DNA of 64,000 bases from Martelella radicis (lineage in GTDB: Bacteria; Pseudomonadota; Alphaproteobacteria; Rhizobiales; Rhizobiaceae). Below the pieces are notes generated by a model, which searched no databases, was not told the DNA's origin, and saw nothing but the letters and a program-made list of their open reading frames with translations. The stretch spans positions 372,001-436,000 of the forward strand of contig NZ_JACIDZ010000001.1 of assembly GCF_014196625.1 (NCBI RefSeq), in the 5' to 3' direction. Made by a program: the position numbers and the translations under genes. Below, one piece after another: positions 10,746-22,751 of the stretch. Position 1 is the stretch's first letter, and every line of letters begins with the position of its first letter.

Positions 10746-11953
10746 CGCATGCTTCCGTAACTGACGCTTGCCGTCGCGATCGCGGCTATGCCTTCTCCGC
10801 GGCCGACGAAACCGATGGTTTCGTTGGTGGTGGCCTTGACCGAACAACGGGAAAGATCGATGCCGAGGCATGAGGCCATGGCTTTGCGCATCTCGTCGCG
10901 ATGTGGGCCGACCTTGGGCGCTTCCGCGATCAGGCTGACATCGGCATTGAGGATCACACCGCCATGGCCGCGCACGATTTTCGCCGCGTGGGCCAGGAAG
11001 ATGTTCGAGGCTGCGCCTTTCCATTGCGGATCGGACGGCGGAAAGTGATCGCCGATATCGCCTTCGCCGCAGGTGGCGAGAAGGGCGTCCGTCAGTGCAT
11101 GGAAAGCCACGTCGGCGTCGGAATGGCCGGAAAGCGTCATGTCGTGGGGAATGCGAACGCCGCAGAGCGTCACGCCATCGCCGGGCACCAGTTTGTGCAC
11201 GTCGTAGCCGTTGCCGGTGCGGATATCGGCAATCAGATTGAGCGAGAGCTTTTCGTCGGCCATGGCGATATCCCTGCGGAAGGTCAGTTTGACATTGTCG
11301 GAGAGCCCGTCCACCAGCCGTACGCCGAGACCTGCCCATTCGGCGATGCCGGCGTCATCGGTGAAGTCGATACGCCCTTCCTCGGCGGCTTTCCTGTGCG
11401 CCGCATAGATCGTGTCGAACGTGAAGGCCTGCGGGGTCTGGGCGGCAAAGAGCCCGGCGCGCGGCACTGTTCCCGCCACCATGTTGTTGGCATCCGCCTG
11501 TTTCAGCGTATCGGCGACGGCGATGGCGGGCAGAACGGCGTCGTCGCCGGACTTCAGCGCCGAGCAGATGCGATTGATTAGCGCTGTATCGAAGAAGGGG
11601 CGAACCGCGTCATGGATCAGCACATGGCTGGGGGAGGCATTTTCCAGAGCCTGAAGCCCGTTCAGAACCGACTGCTGACGGGTGTGGCCGCCATGGACGA
11701 AACGTATGTTCCCGGTCTCGCGCACATGCGACAGAGCGTCGCGGAACAGGCCCTGATCATCGGGATGAATGACTACGACGATGCCGGCGGTTGCCCCGCC
11801 CCAGTCGACGAATCCGGAAAGCGTGTGTGAAATCACGGGCATACCGCCAATCAGGCGATACTGCTTCGGCCCTTCTTCAGGGGTTCCGGCCCGTTCTCCA
11901 CGGCCGGCGGCGACCACGACAATGCCGGGATTGAAGCTTTTGCCTGCTGTCAT
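10742..11953 (-). CDS. ispDF: Bifunctional IspD/IspF isoprenoid enzyme
   Basis: Fusion of two MEP-pathway enzymes in 403 residues. The IspD part (about 1-235) makes CDP-methylerythritol and has the nucleotide-binding [11 protein letters not shown] and the HDAVRPFFD motif. The IspF part (about 246-403) makes the cyclodiphosphate and has GNGYDVHKL with the metal-binding Asp/His, SGHSDADV and the C-terminal [16 protein letters not shown]. This fusion is common in Alphaproteobacteria. It is divergent from dusB across about 140 bases, which must hold both promoters. Confidence 0.97.
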   Translation of the reverse strand: MTAGKSFNPGIVVVAAGRGERAGTPEEGPKQYRLIGGMPVISHTLSGFVDWGGATAGIVVVIHPDDQGLFRDALSHVRETGNIRFVHGGHTRQQSVLNGLQALENASPSHVLIHDAVRPFFDTALINRICSALKSGDDAVLPAIAVADTLKQADANNMVAGTVPRAGLFAAQTPQAFTFDTIYAAHRKAAEEGRIDFTDDAGIAEWAGLGVRLVDGLSDNVKLTFRRDIAMADEKLSLNLIADIRTGNGYDVHKLVPGDGVTLCGVRIPHDMTLSGHSDADVAFHALTDALLATCGEGDIGDHFPPSDPQWKGAASNIFLAHAAKIVRGHGGVILNADVSLIAEAPKVGPHRDEMRKAMASCLGIDLSRCSVKATTNETIGFVGRGEGIAAIATASVSYGSMR

Positions 11954-12096
11954 GATCAGATATGTACCTGCGTGTTGATTCCAGTTGGCGCGAACTTACC
12001 CCGATTGCTCCAATTTTCCAGCATATGCCTAAATTTTGTGAAATGCCGGCGAAATCGCTTGGCAAAGAGTACCGACTTGTCTAAAAATAGGGCAAA

Positions 12097-13116
12097 ATGA
12101 TGTGCTGCATGAAAGATAGCCATTTGCCTCACCCAAATCCATCGGATTCCTTTGCGATTGGCAATATCCGGATCCGCAATCGCGTCATTCTGGCGCCGAT
12201 GTCCGGTGTCACCGATCTTCCGTTCAGAAAGCTCGCCTTCCGCTTCGGCGCCGGCCTTGTCGTAACCGAAATGATCGCAAGCCGCGAACTGACATTCAAT
12301 ACCGCCGAAAGCTGGGCGCGCCTGAAAGGGGCGGGTCTGACGCCGCATGTCGTTCAGCTTGCCGGGCGGGATCCGGCCTTCATGGCCGAGGCGGCTCGGA
12401 TCGCCGAAGCCAATGGGGCGGATATCATCGACATCAATATGGGCTGCCCGGCCAAGAAGGTTGTTGGCGGCTATACCGGTTCGGCGCTGATGCGCGAGCC
12501 TGAGCGCGCGCTGGAGATCATCGAGGCGACGGTCAAGGCCGTCGGCGTGCCGGTGACGGTGAAGATGCGGCTTGGCTGGGACCGGGAAAGCATGAATGCC
12601 CGCCATCTCGCCGCACGCGCCGAAGAGGCTGGCGTTCAGGCCATAACGGTCCATGGTCGCACCCGCATGCAGTTCTACAAGGGCAGCGCGGATTGGGACG
12701 CGATAGAGGCCGTCGCCGAGGTCGTCAGCGTGCCCTTCATCGCAAACGGCGATATCGAAAGCCTGAGCGATGTCGAAAACCTTCTGGGGCGAAGTGGAAT
12801 CTGCGCGGTCATGACCGGCCGGGCATGTCAGGGCCGGCCCTGGCATGCCGGCTTTCTTGCGGGAGCCGCCGACCTGCCGCAGGACATCAAGATCGAAACC
12901 GCGCTCGAACACTACCAGGACATGCTGTCGTTTTACGGAAAGGATGTCGGCGTGCGGCACGCGCGCAAGCATCTCGGCTGGTATCTCGAACGGCTTGCGC
13001 CCAACATTGACGGCGCTGAAAGAGCTCACATCATGACCGAGACGAATCCCGATCGCGTCATCGCGCGACTTGACGCCGCGCTTTCGCGCGCAGACGGGGA
13101 AAGGAAAGCCGCATGA
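12097..13116 (+). CDS. dusB: tRNA-dihydrouridine synthase B (NifR3 family)
   Basis: Flavoenzyme that reduces uridine to dihydrouridine in the tRNA D-loop. The 339-residue protein has [15 protein letters not shown] (FMN site), the catalytic cysteine in [32 protein letters not shown] and [10 protein letters not shown]. The start could be ATG 12097, 12100 or 12109; AGGG lies just before the first. The stop overlaps the ntrB start as ATGA. The dusB(nifR3)-ntrB-ntrC arrangement is classical in alphaproteobacteria and explains the old nifR3 name. Confidence 0.96.
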   Translation: MMCCMKDSHLPHPNPSDSFAIGNIRIRNRVILAPMSGVTDLPFRKLAFRFGAGLVVTEMIASRELTFNTAESWARLKGAGLTPHVVQLAGRDPAFMAEAARIAEANGADIIDINMGCPAKKVVGGYTGSALMREPERALEIIEATVKAVGVPVTVKMRLGWDRESMNARHLAARAEEAGVQAITVHGRTRMQFYKGSADWDAIEAVAEVVSVPFIANGDIESLSDVENLLGRSGICAVMTGRACQGRPWHAGFLAGAADLPQDIKIETALEHYQDMLSFYGKDVGVRHARKHLGWYLERLAPNIDGAERAHIMTETNPDRVIARLDAALSRADGERKAA

Positions 13117-14251
13117 CACCCGACAATGGCGGCATGCGCAAGGCCGCCGAAATGGTTGCGCTTGAAGTGCTGAACGCGATCCAGAATCCCGTCGTTCTGA
13201 TCGAGGAGAATGGCCGCATCTCCTATACCAACTGGGAAGCGGAAGTGTTCTTCGGCGCGAGCGCTGCGCATCTTGCGAAAAAGGCGCTCTCCGATCTCAT
13301 TCCCTTCGACAGCCCGCTTCTGGCGCTGATTTCGCAGGTGCGCGAGCGTCGCGCGCCGGTCAACGAATACAGGGTCGATCTCTCCTCGCCGCGCCTCGGC
13401 CAGGATAAGCTGGTCGATATCTATGTCGCGCCGGTGGGTGAGGAGGGCTCTGTCGTTCTCGTCTTCCAGGTGCGGTCCATGGCCGACAAGATCGACCGGC
13501 AACTCGTTCACCGCGCGGCCGCCCGCTCGGTGACGGGGCTTGCATCCATGCTGGCGCATGAGATCAAGAACCCGCTTTCCGGCATTCGCGGCGCGGCACA
13601 GCTTCTGGAAACCAATGCCAGTGACGAGGACCGGGCGCTGACGCGGTTGATCTGCGACGAATCCGACCGGATCGTTTCGCTGGTTGACCGTATGGAGGTG
13701 TTTTCCGACGAGCGGCCGATCGACCGCGTGCCGCTTAACATCCACTCGGTGCTTGATCATGTGAAGGCTGTGGCCAAGGCGGGTTTTGCGCGCAATATCA
13801 AGATCACAGAGGAATATGATCCGTCCCTGCCGCTGATCTTCGCCAACCGCGACCAGATGGTCCAGGTCTTCCTGAACCTCGTCAAGAACGCCTCCGAAGC
13901 CGTTGCAGACCGTCCCGACGGCGAGATCATCCTGACATCGGCTTACCGGCCCGGCATTCGCATGTCGGTGGCGGGAACGCGGGAGAAGATTTCCCTTCCG
14001 CTGGAATTCTGCGTTCAGGACAACGGGCCGGGCGTTCCGCCCGACCTGATGCCGCATCTGTTTGATCCCTTCATCACCACCAAGCCGAACGGAACCGGGC
14101 TGGGCCTTGCGCTTGTCGCCAAGATCATCGGCGCGCATGGCGGGATCATCGAATGCGAGAACATGAGCGGTCGCACGACCTTCAGGATCCTGATGCCCGT
14201 CTCCAAGGATGTCCTGCCTGCTGACGGCGACCCGAAAATGGAAAAAGACCA

Positions 14252-14255
<4 letters not shown>
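13113..14255 (+). CDS. ntrB: Nitrogen sensor histidine kinase NtrB
   Basis: Cytosolic kinase/phosphatase controlling NtrC according to PII state. 380 residues: a PAS domain at about 15-110 ([18 protein letters not shown]), a dimerisation/phosphoacceptor helix with His149 in [17 protein letters not shown], and an HATPase domain with N box ([11 protein letters not shown]), DNGPGVP and the GTGLGLALV box. No membrane segment. Both ends overlap neighbours by ATGA (dusB stop, ntrC start), so the three genes are translationally coupled. Confidence 0.97.
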
Positions 14256-15706
<1,451 letters not shown>

Positions 15707-15743
15707 CGCCGCCTGCCGCGGTTGACGGCTCAGGCAGCTTTCC

Positions 15744-15771
15744 GTTGCATTTGTGCCACATTCTGTTGCAT
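15744..15771 (+). promoter_or_regulatory. Direct repeat GTTGCAT-N14-GTTGCAT upstream of ntrY
   Basis: Two identical 7-mers start 21 bases apart (15744 and 15765), about two helical turns, in the ntrC-ntrY gap. The same 7-mer occurs twice upstream of comEC (24414, 24451). It could be a protein-binding site; this is pattern only and may be chance. Confidence 0.25.
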
Positions 15772-15878
15772 ATCCTTCCCCAAGGGATGGAATCGCGCCG
15801 AGGGCCTTCGCCTTTGCCGCGTGCGCCCTTCAGCGCTTTCGACGATATGCGGCGAAAGGGCGTTCGAGAACGGCAGGC

Positions 15879-18191
15879 ATGACAGCAGACGACGGCAAGG
15901 CAGAGGGTTTTTTCCGCGCGCATTCTGAAGATGACGGCGCGGGTGGCAGTGAAGCGGCCTATGGCGGCGGCGGCGCTCGTGCCATCTTGACCTCGCCAGG
16001 GATGTTCGTTGTCGTCGGCGCGCTGGTAACCGCCTTCATTTCGCTTTTCGTTCTTCTTGGTCTGACGCCGATCAAACCGACGGGGCGCGTTGTCGCCGGA
16101 CTGGTTGGCGCGAACTCGCTTTTCGTTTTGGCGATGATCTTCCTGATCGGAAGGGAGGTCATGCGGCTCTTGAAGGCGCGCAGGCGCGGCCGCGCGGCCG
16201 CTCAGCTTCACATCCGCATCGTCGCGCTGTTTTCGATCGTTGCGGTAACGCCGGCAATCGTGGTGGCGATCTTCGCCACGCTGACGCTGAATGCCGGGCT
16301 GGACCGCTGGTTTGCGCTTCGCACCCAGTCAATCGTCCAGTCCTCGCTCAATGTCGCGCAGGCCTACATGATGGAGAATGCCAGCTATCTCCAGGGCCAG
16401 ACGCTCTCCATGGGCAACGACCTTGAGCGCAACCGCTCGCTCTACTTTCTCGACAGAACCGGTTTTTCCGACCTGATGACCCGTCAGGCGCGCGGGCGAG
16501 GGCTCCTCGGCGCCTTTCTGATGCGCGACGACGGCAGTGTCATCGTCCAGGCCGATCTCGGCGACGAGACGGTGTTGCCGGACATTCCGGACGATGCGCT
16601 GGAGAAGGCGGCAGCCGGCACGCCGACTTTGATTCCGCCGGGCGACACCAATCTCGTCGGCGCCATCATCGCGCTTGAGGCTATTCCCAACAGCCTTCTT
16701 TACACAGTGCGGGCGGTCGATCCGAACGTCATGGGTGCGATGCGGATGATCGAGGACAACGTCTCCGAATATTCGACCATGGAAGAAGGGCGCTTCTCGA
16801 TCCAGGTGGCCTTTGGCGTGCTCTATCTCGGTTTCGCCCTGATCGTCTTGCTCGCGGCGATCTGGACCGGCATCGCGGTTGCCGACCGTATTGTGCTGCC
16901 GATCCGGCTCCTGATCGGGGCGGCCGACCAAGTTGCTTCCGGCGACATGAAGGTCGTGGTTCCTGTCCGAACGATCGACGGCGACGTCGGTCGGCTTTCC
17001 AGCACCTTCAACAAGATGATTGCCGAGATCCGCGCCCAGCAGCGCGAGATCCTGGTGGCCAAGGACGAGATGGACGACCGCAGGCGCTTCATCGAAGCGG
17101 TGCTCTCCGGCGTGACCGCGGCCGTGATCGGCGTCGATGACAGCCGAACCATCACCATCGCGAACATCTCCGCCGAGCAGCTTCTGGCTTTGAAGGGCGA
17201 GGAGTTGATTGGCCGGAAGCTTGCCGATATCTCGCCCGAGATCGACATGGTGATGACGGCTGCCATGCGCCGCCGTCGCCAGAATTTCCGTCGTCAGATC
17301 AATCTGCTTCGCCTCGGCAAGGAACGCACGCTCTCCGTCCAGGTTACGCGCGAGGACAGTCGGGACGCATCCAATTCCTACGTGATCACGCTTGATGATA
17401 TTACTGATTTGATCATAGCCCAGCGTTCCACTGCCTGGGCCGACGTCGCCCGCCGGATCGCGCACGAGATCAAGAATCCGCTGACCCCGATCCAGCTTTC
17501 CGCCGAACGCATCAAGCGCCGCTTCGGCCGCAAGATCGAGGATGAAGAGGATCGCAAAGTTTTCGACCAGTGTACTGATACAATTGTCCGTCAGGTCGGC
17601 GATATCGGGCGCATGGTCGATGAGTTTTCATCCTTCGCGCGCATGCCCAAGCCCTCGAAATCGGCCGGCGACCTGCGCAGAATCGTCTCCGATGCGGTGT
17701 TCCTCCTGGAGATGGGACGAACCGACATCACCTTCCTGCGCGAGTTGGGCGATGAACCGCTGGAAGGGCTTTTCGATGACAGGATGCTTGGGCAGGCCTT
17801 CGGAAACCTTCTCAAGAACGCCATAGAAGCTATTGAAAGCGTTCCGACAACGGAGTTTGATGGAGAGCGGAAAATCCTCGTCAAGGCGGCTTTCGACAAG
17901 CAGCGTGACCGCTATGTCATCGACTTCATCGACAACGGCAAGGGCCTGCCGGTCGAAAACCGCCACATGATCCTTGAACCGTATATTACGATGCGCGAAA
18001 AAGGCACCGGGCTTGGCCTTGCGATCGTGCGCAAGATCATCGAGGAACATGGCGGCAAGCTTGAATTGCATGATGCTCCCGAGACGTTCGCCGAGGGACG
18101 GGGCGCGATGATCCGCGTGGAACTGCCGCATGTGCACGATGGCGAGCGCGCGCGCGAGGAAACAGACAAGGAAGAACAAGATGGCCTCTGA
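15879..18191 (+). CDS. ntrY: Membrane sensor histidine kinase NtrY
   Basis: Membrane-bound kinase partner of NtrX. 770 residues from ATG 15879: three to four N-terminal membrane segments (about 35-135), a periplasmic region (about 145-290), a further membrane segment (VLYLGFALIVLLAAIWTGIA), a HAMP domain, a PAS domain, phosphoacceptor His529 in [18 protein letters not shown], and an HATPase domain with LLKNAIEAI, DNGKGLP and GTGLGLAIV. The frame is open 126 bases further upstream, but that stretch is not membrane-topology-like and 770 residues fits the family. It overlaps ntrX by 11 bases. Confidence 0.95.
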   Translation: MTADDGKAEGFFRAHSEDDGAGGSEAAYGGGGARAILTSPGMFVVVGALVTAFISLFVLLGLTPIKPTGRVVAGLVGANSLFVLAMIFLIGREVMRLLKARRRGRAAAQLHIRIVALFSIVAVTPAIVVAIFATLTLNAGLDRWFALRTQSIVQSSLNVAQAYMMENASYLQGQTLSMGNDLERNRSLYFLDRTGFSDLMTRQARGRGLLGAFLMRDDGSVIVQADLGDETVLPDIPDDALEKAAAGTPTLIPPGDTNLVGAIIALEAIPNSLLYTVRAVDPNVMGAMRMIEDNVSEYSTMEEGRFSIQVAFGVLYLGFALIVLLAAIWTGIAVADRIVLPIRLLIGAADQVASGDMKVVVPVRTIDGDVGRLSSTFNKMIAEIRAQQREILVAKDEMDDRRRFIEAVLSGVTAAVIGVDDSRTITIANISAEQLLALKGEELIGRKLADISPEIDMVMTAAMRRRRQNFRRQINLLRLGKERTLSVQVTREDSRDASNSYVITLDDITDLIIAQRSTAWADVARRIAHEIKNPLTPIQLSAERIKRRFGRKIEDEEDRKVFDQCTDTIVRQVGDIGRMVDEFSSFARMPKPSKSAGDLRRIVSDAVFLLEMGRTDITFLRELGDEPLEGLFDDRMLGQAFGNLLKNAIEAIESVPTTEFDGERKILVKAAFDKQRDRYVIDFIDNGKGLPVENRHMILEPYITMREKGTGLGLAIVRKIIEEHGGKLELHDAPETFAEGRGAMIRVELPHVHDGERAREETDKEEQDGL

Positions 18192-19545
18192 TATTCTCGT
18201 CGTCGATGACGAGGCGGATATCCGTGATATCGTCTCGGGCATCCTGTCCGATGAAGGGCACGAGACGCGTGTTGCCCACGATAGCGACAGCGCGCTCGCC
18301 GCGATCGCCGACCGCGTGCCGCGCCTGATCTTCCTCGACATCTGGATGCAGGGAAGCCGGCTGGACGGTCTTGCGCTCCTGGAGGAGGTCAAGCAGCGCT
18401 ATCCCGACCTCCCGGTGGTGATGATCTCCGGCCACGGCAATATCGAAACCGCAGTCTCCTCGATCAAGCGGGGCGCCTTCGATTTCATCGAGAAGCCGTT
18501 CAAGGCCGACCGGCTTGTGCTGATCGCCGAGCGGGCGCTGGAGAATTCGCGACTCAAGTCGGAAGTACAGGAGTTGAAGCGCAAGAGCGGTGATCCCGAC
18601 GAGCTTGTGGGATCCTCGCTGCTGATCTCTCAATTGCGGCAGACCGTCGACAAGGTCGGCCCGACCAACAGCCGCGTGATGATTTTTGGCGGCTCGGGCT
18701 CCGGCAAGGAGATCGTCGCCCGTCTGATGCACAAGAAGAGCCTGCGCGCCGAAGCGCCCTTCGTGGCGCTGAATGCGGCGGCCATCACGCCGGAAAACAT
18801 GGAGACCGAGCTTTTCGGTGTGGAGCCGGGCGGCGGGCGGACACGCAAGACCGGCGCGCTTGAACGCGCCCATCGCGGCACGCTCTATCTCGATGAGATC
18901 GGTGAAATGCCGCTTGAAACGCAGAAGAAGATCCTGCGCGTCCTCGTCGACCAGCAGTTCGAACGCGTCGGAGGAAGCCGGCGGGTCTCCGTCGATGTCA
19001 GAATTCTGTCCTCGACAGCGCTCGACTTGAGGTCCCGGATCGACGAGGGCCAGTTCCGTCAGGACCTCTTCCATCGCCTGGCCGTCGTGCCGGTGCGCAT
19101 TCCCGCGTTGTCGGAACGGCGGGAAGATATTCCCTTTCTCGTCGATTTCATCATGCGCCAGCTCTGCGAACAGGCGGGCATCCGCCAGCGCCGGATCGGA
19201 GACGACGCCATGGCGATCCTGCAGGCGCATGACTGGCCGGGCAATATCCGCCAGTTGCGCAACAATCTGGAGCGCCTCTTGATCCTGTCGCGCGAGGAGG
19301 ATGCCGCCCAGCCGATCGGCGCCGAGCTTCTGCCGGCCGATCTCTCCGATGTGCTGCCGCAGATCCAGACTTCAGGCGACGCCCATATCATGACGTTGCC
19401 GCTGCGTGAGGCACGCGAACGCTTCGAACGCGATTACCTGATGGCGCAGATCAACCGCTTTGGCGGCAACATCTCGCGCACGGCCGAATTTGTCGGCATG
19501 GAACGCTCGGCACTGCATCGCAAACTGAAGTCCCTTGGCATTTGA
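18181..19545 (+). CDS. ntrX: Response regulator NtrX, AAA+ domain without GAFTGA
   Basis: Partner regulator of NtrY, linked in relatives to nitrogen, redox and envelope control. 454 residues: receiver with Asp53 (LIFLDIWMQGSRLDG), AAA+ domain with Walker A GGSGSGKE (170-177) and Walker B TLYLDEIGEMP, and C-terminal Fis-type HTH (ISRTAEFVGMERSALHRKL). Where NtrC has EKGAFTGAQ, this protein reads FGVEPGGGRTRKTGALE, so the sigma-54 contact loop is missing. That is a known feature of several alphaproteobacterial NtrX proteins and argues against classical sigma-54 activation. Confidence 0.96.
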   Translation: MASDILVVDDEADIRDIVSGILSDEGHETRVAHDSDSALAAIADRVPRLIFLDIWMQGSRLDGLALLEEVKQRYPDLPVVMISGHGNIETAVSSIKRGAFDFIEKPFKADRLVLIAERALENSRLKSEVQELKRKSGDPDELVGSSLLISQLRQTVDKVGPTNSRVMIFGGSGSGKEIVARLMHKKSLRAEAPFVALNAAAITPENMETELFGVEPGGGRTRKTGALERAHRGTLYLDEIGEMPLETQKKILRVLVDQQFERVGGSRRVSVDVRILSSTALDLRSRIDEGQFRQDLFHRLAVVPVRIPALSERREDIPFLVDFIMRQLCEQAGIRQRRIGDDAMAILQAHDWPGNIRQLRNNLERLLILSREEDAAQPIGAELLPADLSDVLPQIQTSGDAHIMTLPLREARERFERDYLMAQINRFGGNISRTAEFVGMERSALHRKLKSLGI

Positions 19546-19609
19546 CGGAAAACCGGGCAGATTGCGGCCTGCTGAACCACCAGAATTTTAAAACCCCAGA
19601 GGGGTTCTG

Positions 19610-20986
19610 ATGAAGATCATTATCTGCGGCGCAGGCCAGGTCGGCTTCGGCATCGCCGAACGCCTATCCCAGGAATATAACGATGTTTCCGTCATCGACA
19701 CATCGGCCTCGCTGATCACCGCCATCACCGAACTGCTGGATGTACGCGGCTATGTCGGTCATGGCGCGCATCCGGATGTGCTGGCCAAGGCGGGCGCGGA
19801 CCAGGCGGACATGATCATCGCCGTGACGCTGCACGACGAGATCAACATGGTGGCCTGTCAGGTTGCCCATTCGCTGTTCAACGTGCCGACGAAGATTGCC
19901 CGCATCCGCTCGCAGAGCTATCTGCATTCGCATTATTCGGACCTTTTCTCGCGCGACCACATGCCGATCGACGTGACGATTTCGCCGGAAGTCGAGGTCG
20001 GCAAGATGGTGCTTCGGCGCATCTCCTTTCCGGGCGCCACCGATATCGTTCGCTTTGCCGACGAGAAGATCGCGATGCTGGCTGTCGAGTGCAACGATGA
20101 CTGCCCCGTGCTCAACACGCCGCTGATGCAGCTCAGCCAGCTCTTTCCCGACCTGAACGCCACTGTAACCGGGGTCTACCGCGATGAGGAAGTGATCATT
20201 CCGCACTCGACGGACCAGATCCTCGCCGGGGACCTCGTCTATGTCGTGTGCGAGCAGGAGCATATCCGCCGCACGCTCGCCCTGTTCGGTCACGAGGAGC
20301 AGGAAGCACGGCGGATCGTGATTGCCGGCGGCGGCAATATCGGCTTCTTCGTGGCCAAGTCCATCGAGGACCTGCAGCCGAAGACGCGCCTGAAGATGAT
20401 CGAGCTTGATCGGGAAAAGGCCATAGCCGTATCCGACGCGCTCCACCACGGCATCGTCCTGCAGGGCTCGGCGCTCGACCAGAACATCATGATCCAGGCG
20501 GATGTGCCCGATGCGCACCTGATGGTCTCGCTCACCAATAACGACCAGACCAATATCCTGGCTTCCGTGATCGCCAAACAGCTCGGCTGCAAATCGAACC
20601 TGGCGCTGCTGAATAATCCCTCGTTCCATGAGGTGACGAAATCGCTTGGGATCGACGCCTATATCAATCCGCGCGCCGTCACCATCTCGCGCGTTCTCCA
20701 GCATGTGCGCAAGGGGCGGATCCGCTCGGTCTATGCGGTGCAGAAGGGGGCGGCCGAGGTGATCGAGGCCGAAGCGCTGACGACGTCACCGCTGGTTGGT
20801 ACGCCGTTCCGCGATCTCGATCTGCCGGAGGGCATTCGCATTGGCGCGGTCTATCGCGGCAACGAGATCCTGCGTCCGAACGGCGATCTCAAGATCAAAC
20901 CGCATGACCGCGTCATTCTGTTCGCCGTGGCCTCGGCGGTGCGGCATGTCGAGCAACTTTTCCGGGTTTCAATCCAGTATTTCTAG
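19610..20986 (+). CDS. trkA: Trk system potassium uptake regulator TrkA
   Basis: Peripheral membrane NAD-binding subunit that gates TrkH/TrkG potassium channels. 458 residues with two RCK units: the first Rossmann motif is IICGAGQVGFGIAERL at the N-terminus and the second is VIAGGGNIGFFVAKSI in the middle, each followed by a TrkA-C domain. Acidic residues at the strand ends (VIDTSASL, MIELDREKA) fit NAD(H) binding. AGAGGGG sits 5 bases before ATG. Located 64 bases after ntrX; no trkH is in the window. Confidence 0.96.
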   Translation: MKIIICGAGQVGFGIAERLSQEYNDVSVIDTSASLITAITELLDVRGYVGHGAHPDVLAKAGADQADMIIAVTLHDEINMVACQVAHSLFNVPTKIARIRSQSYLHSHYSDLFSRDHMPIDVTISPEVEVGKMVLRRISFPGATDIVRFADEKIAMLAVECNDDCPVLNTPLMQLSQLFPDLNATVTGVYRDEEVIIPHSTDQILAGDLVYVVCEQEHIRRTLALFGHEEQEARRIVIAGGGNIGFFVAKSIEDLQPKTRLKMIELDREKAIAVSDALHHGIVLQGSALDQNIMIQADVPDAHLMVSLTNNDQTNILASVIAKQLGCKSNLALLNNPSFHEVTKSLGIDAYINPRAVTISRVLQHVRKGRIRSVYAVQKGAAEVIEAEALTTSPLVGTPFRDLDLPEGIRIGAVYRGNEILRPNGDLKIKPHDRVILFAVASAVRHVEQLFRVSIQYF

Positions 20987-21159
20987 CCTCTGGATGCGCC
21001 TTGGCGCTGCTATGCAGCAGGCGAACGGTTTTCGCCGTTGCGGAAGGCCTGTCAATTTGCTACCACCTGAGCTTGACTGGTTGTTTTCGTGCTTTGGAAG
21101 CAACTAACGTGAGGTGGGCACCGGCCTTTGGCCGGCAAGAGTAAGAAAGAAGCGGCGCC

Positions 21160-21402
21160 ATGGCGGAACGTTCTCAGAATTTGCAGGATCTTTTCCTCAA
21201 TACTGTCCGTAAGCAGAAGATCTCCCTGACGATTTTTCTCATCAACGGAGTAAAACTCACAGGTGTTGTCACCTCTTTTGACAATTTCTGCGTTTTGCTG
21301 CGTCGCGATGGGCATTCCCAGTTGGTTTACAAGCATGCGATCTCGACCATCATGCCCGGTCAGCCGGTTCAGATGTTCGAAAACGATGACAGCGCTTCCT
21401 GA
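21160..21402 (+). CDS. hfq: RNA chaperone Hfq
   Basis: Hexameric Sm-like RNA-binding protein for small-RNA regulation. 80 residues: the N-terminal helix [17 protein letters not shown], Sm1 with [23 protein letters not shown], given here as adjacent segments, and the Sm2 signature [10 protein letters not shown]. The short acidic tail (FENDDSAS) is typical of alphaproteobacterial Hfq. The next gene downstream is hflX, the standard partner. The 173-base upstream gap probably holds its promoter. Confidence 0.98.
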   Translation: MAERSQNLQDLFLNTVRKQKISLTIFLINGVKLTGVVTSFDNFCVLLRRDGHSQLVYKHAISTIMPGQPVQMFENDDSAS

Positions 21403-21482
21403 TCTGGTGATCTTCCATTACCGATACATTCTTCCCTGAAAGCGAATATGAGAACCGGGATTCGTCCCGGGCTCTGGTTCTT

Positions 21483-22751
21483 GTGCCCGTCATCAAGGCG
21501 CAGCGCGGCGGCGAGGGCGAAACCTCAACGCGCGCACCCGAAAGCCGTCTGCAGGAGGCCGTGGGCCTTGCGCGGGCGATTGGACTTGATGTCGTGGCTT
21601 CGGAGATCGTTACCGTCAACGAGCCGCGTCCCGCGACGCTGATCGGTACCGGCAAGATCAAGGAGATTGACGAACTGCTCGATGAGCGCGACATCGGTCT
21701 CGTGATTGTCGACCATCCACTGTCGCCGGTACAGCAGCGCAATCTCGAGAAGGAATGGGTCGCCAAGGTCATCGACCGGACGGGGCTCATCCTTGAAATC
21801 TTCGGCGAGCGTGCCTCCACCAAGGAAGGCCGGCTTCAGGTCGAGCTTGCCCATTTGAACTACCAGCGCGGCCGCCTTGTGCGAAGCTGGACCCACCTTG
21901 AGCGTCAGCGCGGCGGCGGCGGCTTCATGGGTGGTCCCGGCGAGACCCAGATCGAGGCCGACCGGCGGCTCCTGCGCGAACGGATCACCAAGCTCGAGCG
22001 CGAGTTGGAGCAGGTCGTGCGCACGCGAAAGCTCCATCGCTCCAAGCGCAAGAAGGTTCCTCATCCCATCGTTGCGCTTGTCGGCTATACCAATGCCGGG
22101 AAGTCGACCCTGTTCAACCGGATTACCGGAGCAGGGGTTCTGGCCGAGGATATGTTGTTCGCCACGCTCGACCCGACTCTCAGGCGCATGAAACTGCCGC
22201 ATGGGCGGACCGTCATTCTTTCCGACACTGTGGGATTCATTTCAGACCTGCCGACCCATCTCGTTGCCGCCTTCCGCGCCACGCTGGAAGAGGTTCTCGA
22301 AGCCGATCTGATCCTGCATGTTCGCGACATGGCCGATCCCGCGCGCGACGCGCAGTCCGACGATGTTCTGCGCATTCTGGGTGAGCTTGGCATTGACGAG
22401 AAGGCCCAGAACGAGCGGATCATCGAGGTCTGGAACAAGCTGGATCTCCTGGAACAGGAAGAGCATGACGCCCTGATGGCGCGAGCATCAGCGAACGAGG
22501 CGGTGATGGGCGTTTCGGCCGTCACCGGCGAGGGCGTCGATAAGCTGGTGGACAAGATCGCCGCAAGGCTTGCCGGCGTTCTGACTGAGACCACGATCAC
22601 GCTTTCGCCCGACCGGCTGCATCTTCTGCCCTGGATCTACGAGCATGCGCTCGTCGATGAGCGCCGCGACCTCGAGGATGGCTCGGTCAGCCTCGATATC
22701 CGCGTCCCCGGCGCCGAGGCCCAGCGGCTGGAAAGCATGCTGATCGGGTAG
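21483..22751 (+). CDS. hflX: GTPase HflX (start uncertain)
   Basis: Ribosome-associated GTPase. It has the HflX domain (TLIGTGKIKEIDELL, VDHPLSPVQQRNLEKEW, IDRTGLILEIF), a linker with GPGETQIEADRRLL and the G domain with P-loop GYTNAGKSTLFN and DTVGFISDLP. GTG 21483 is the first conventional in-frame start, but it falls inside the first beta strand. Protein-like sequence (PESEYENRDSSRALVLVPV) continues upstream to a TGA at 21408, with no ATG, GTG or TTG. An ATT at 21417, with GGTGAT upstream, is the plausible real start, adding 22 residues. Confidence 0.93.
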   Translation: MPVIKAQRGGEGETSTRAPESRLQEAVGLARAIGLDVVASEIVTVNEPRPATLIGTGKIKEIDELLDERDIGLVIVDHPLSPVQQRNLEKEWVAKVIDRTGLILEIFGERASTKEGRLQVELAHLNYQRGRLVRSWTHLERQRGGGGFMGGPGETQIEADRRLLRERITKLERELEQVVRTRKLHRSKRKKVPHPIVALVGYTNAGKSTLFNRITGAGVLAEDMLFATLDPTLRRMKLPHGRTVILSDTVGFISDLPTHLVAAFRATLEEVLEADLILHVRDMADPARDAQSDDVLRILGELGIDEKAQNERIIEVWNKLDLLEQEEHDALMARASANEAVMGVSAVTGEGVDKLVDKIAARLAGVLTETTITLSPDRLHLLPWIYEHALVDERRDLEDGSVSLDIRVPGAEAQRLESMLIG

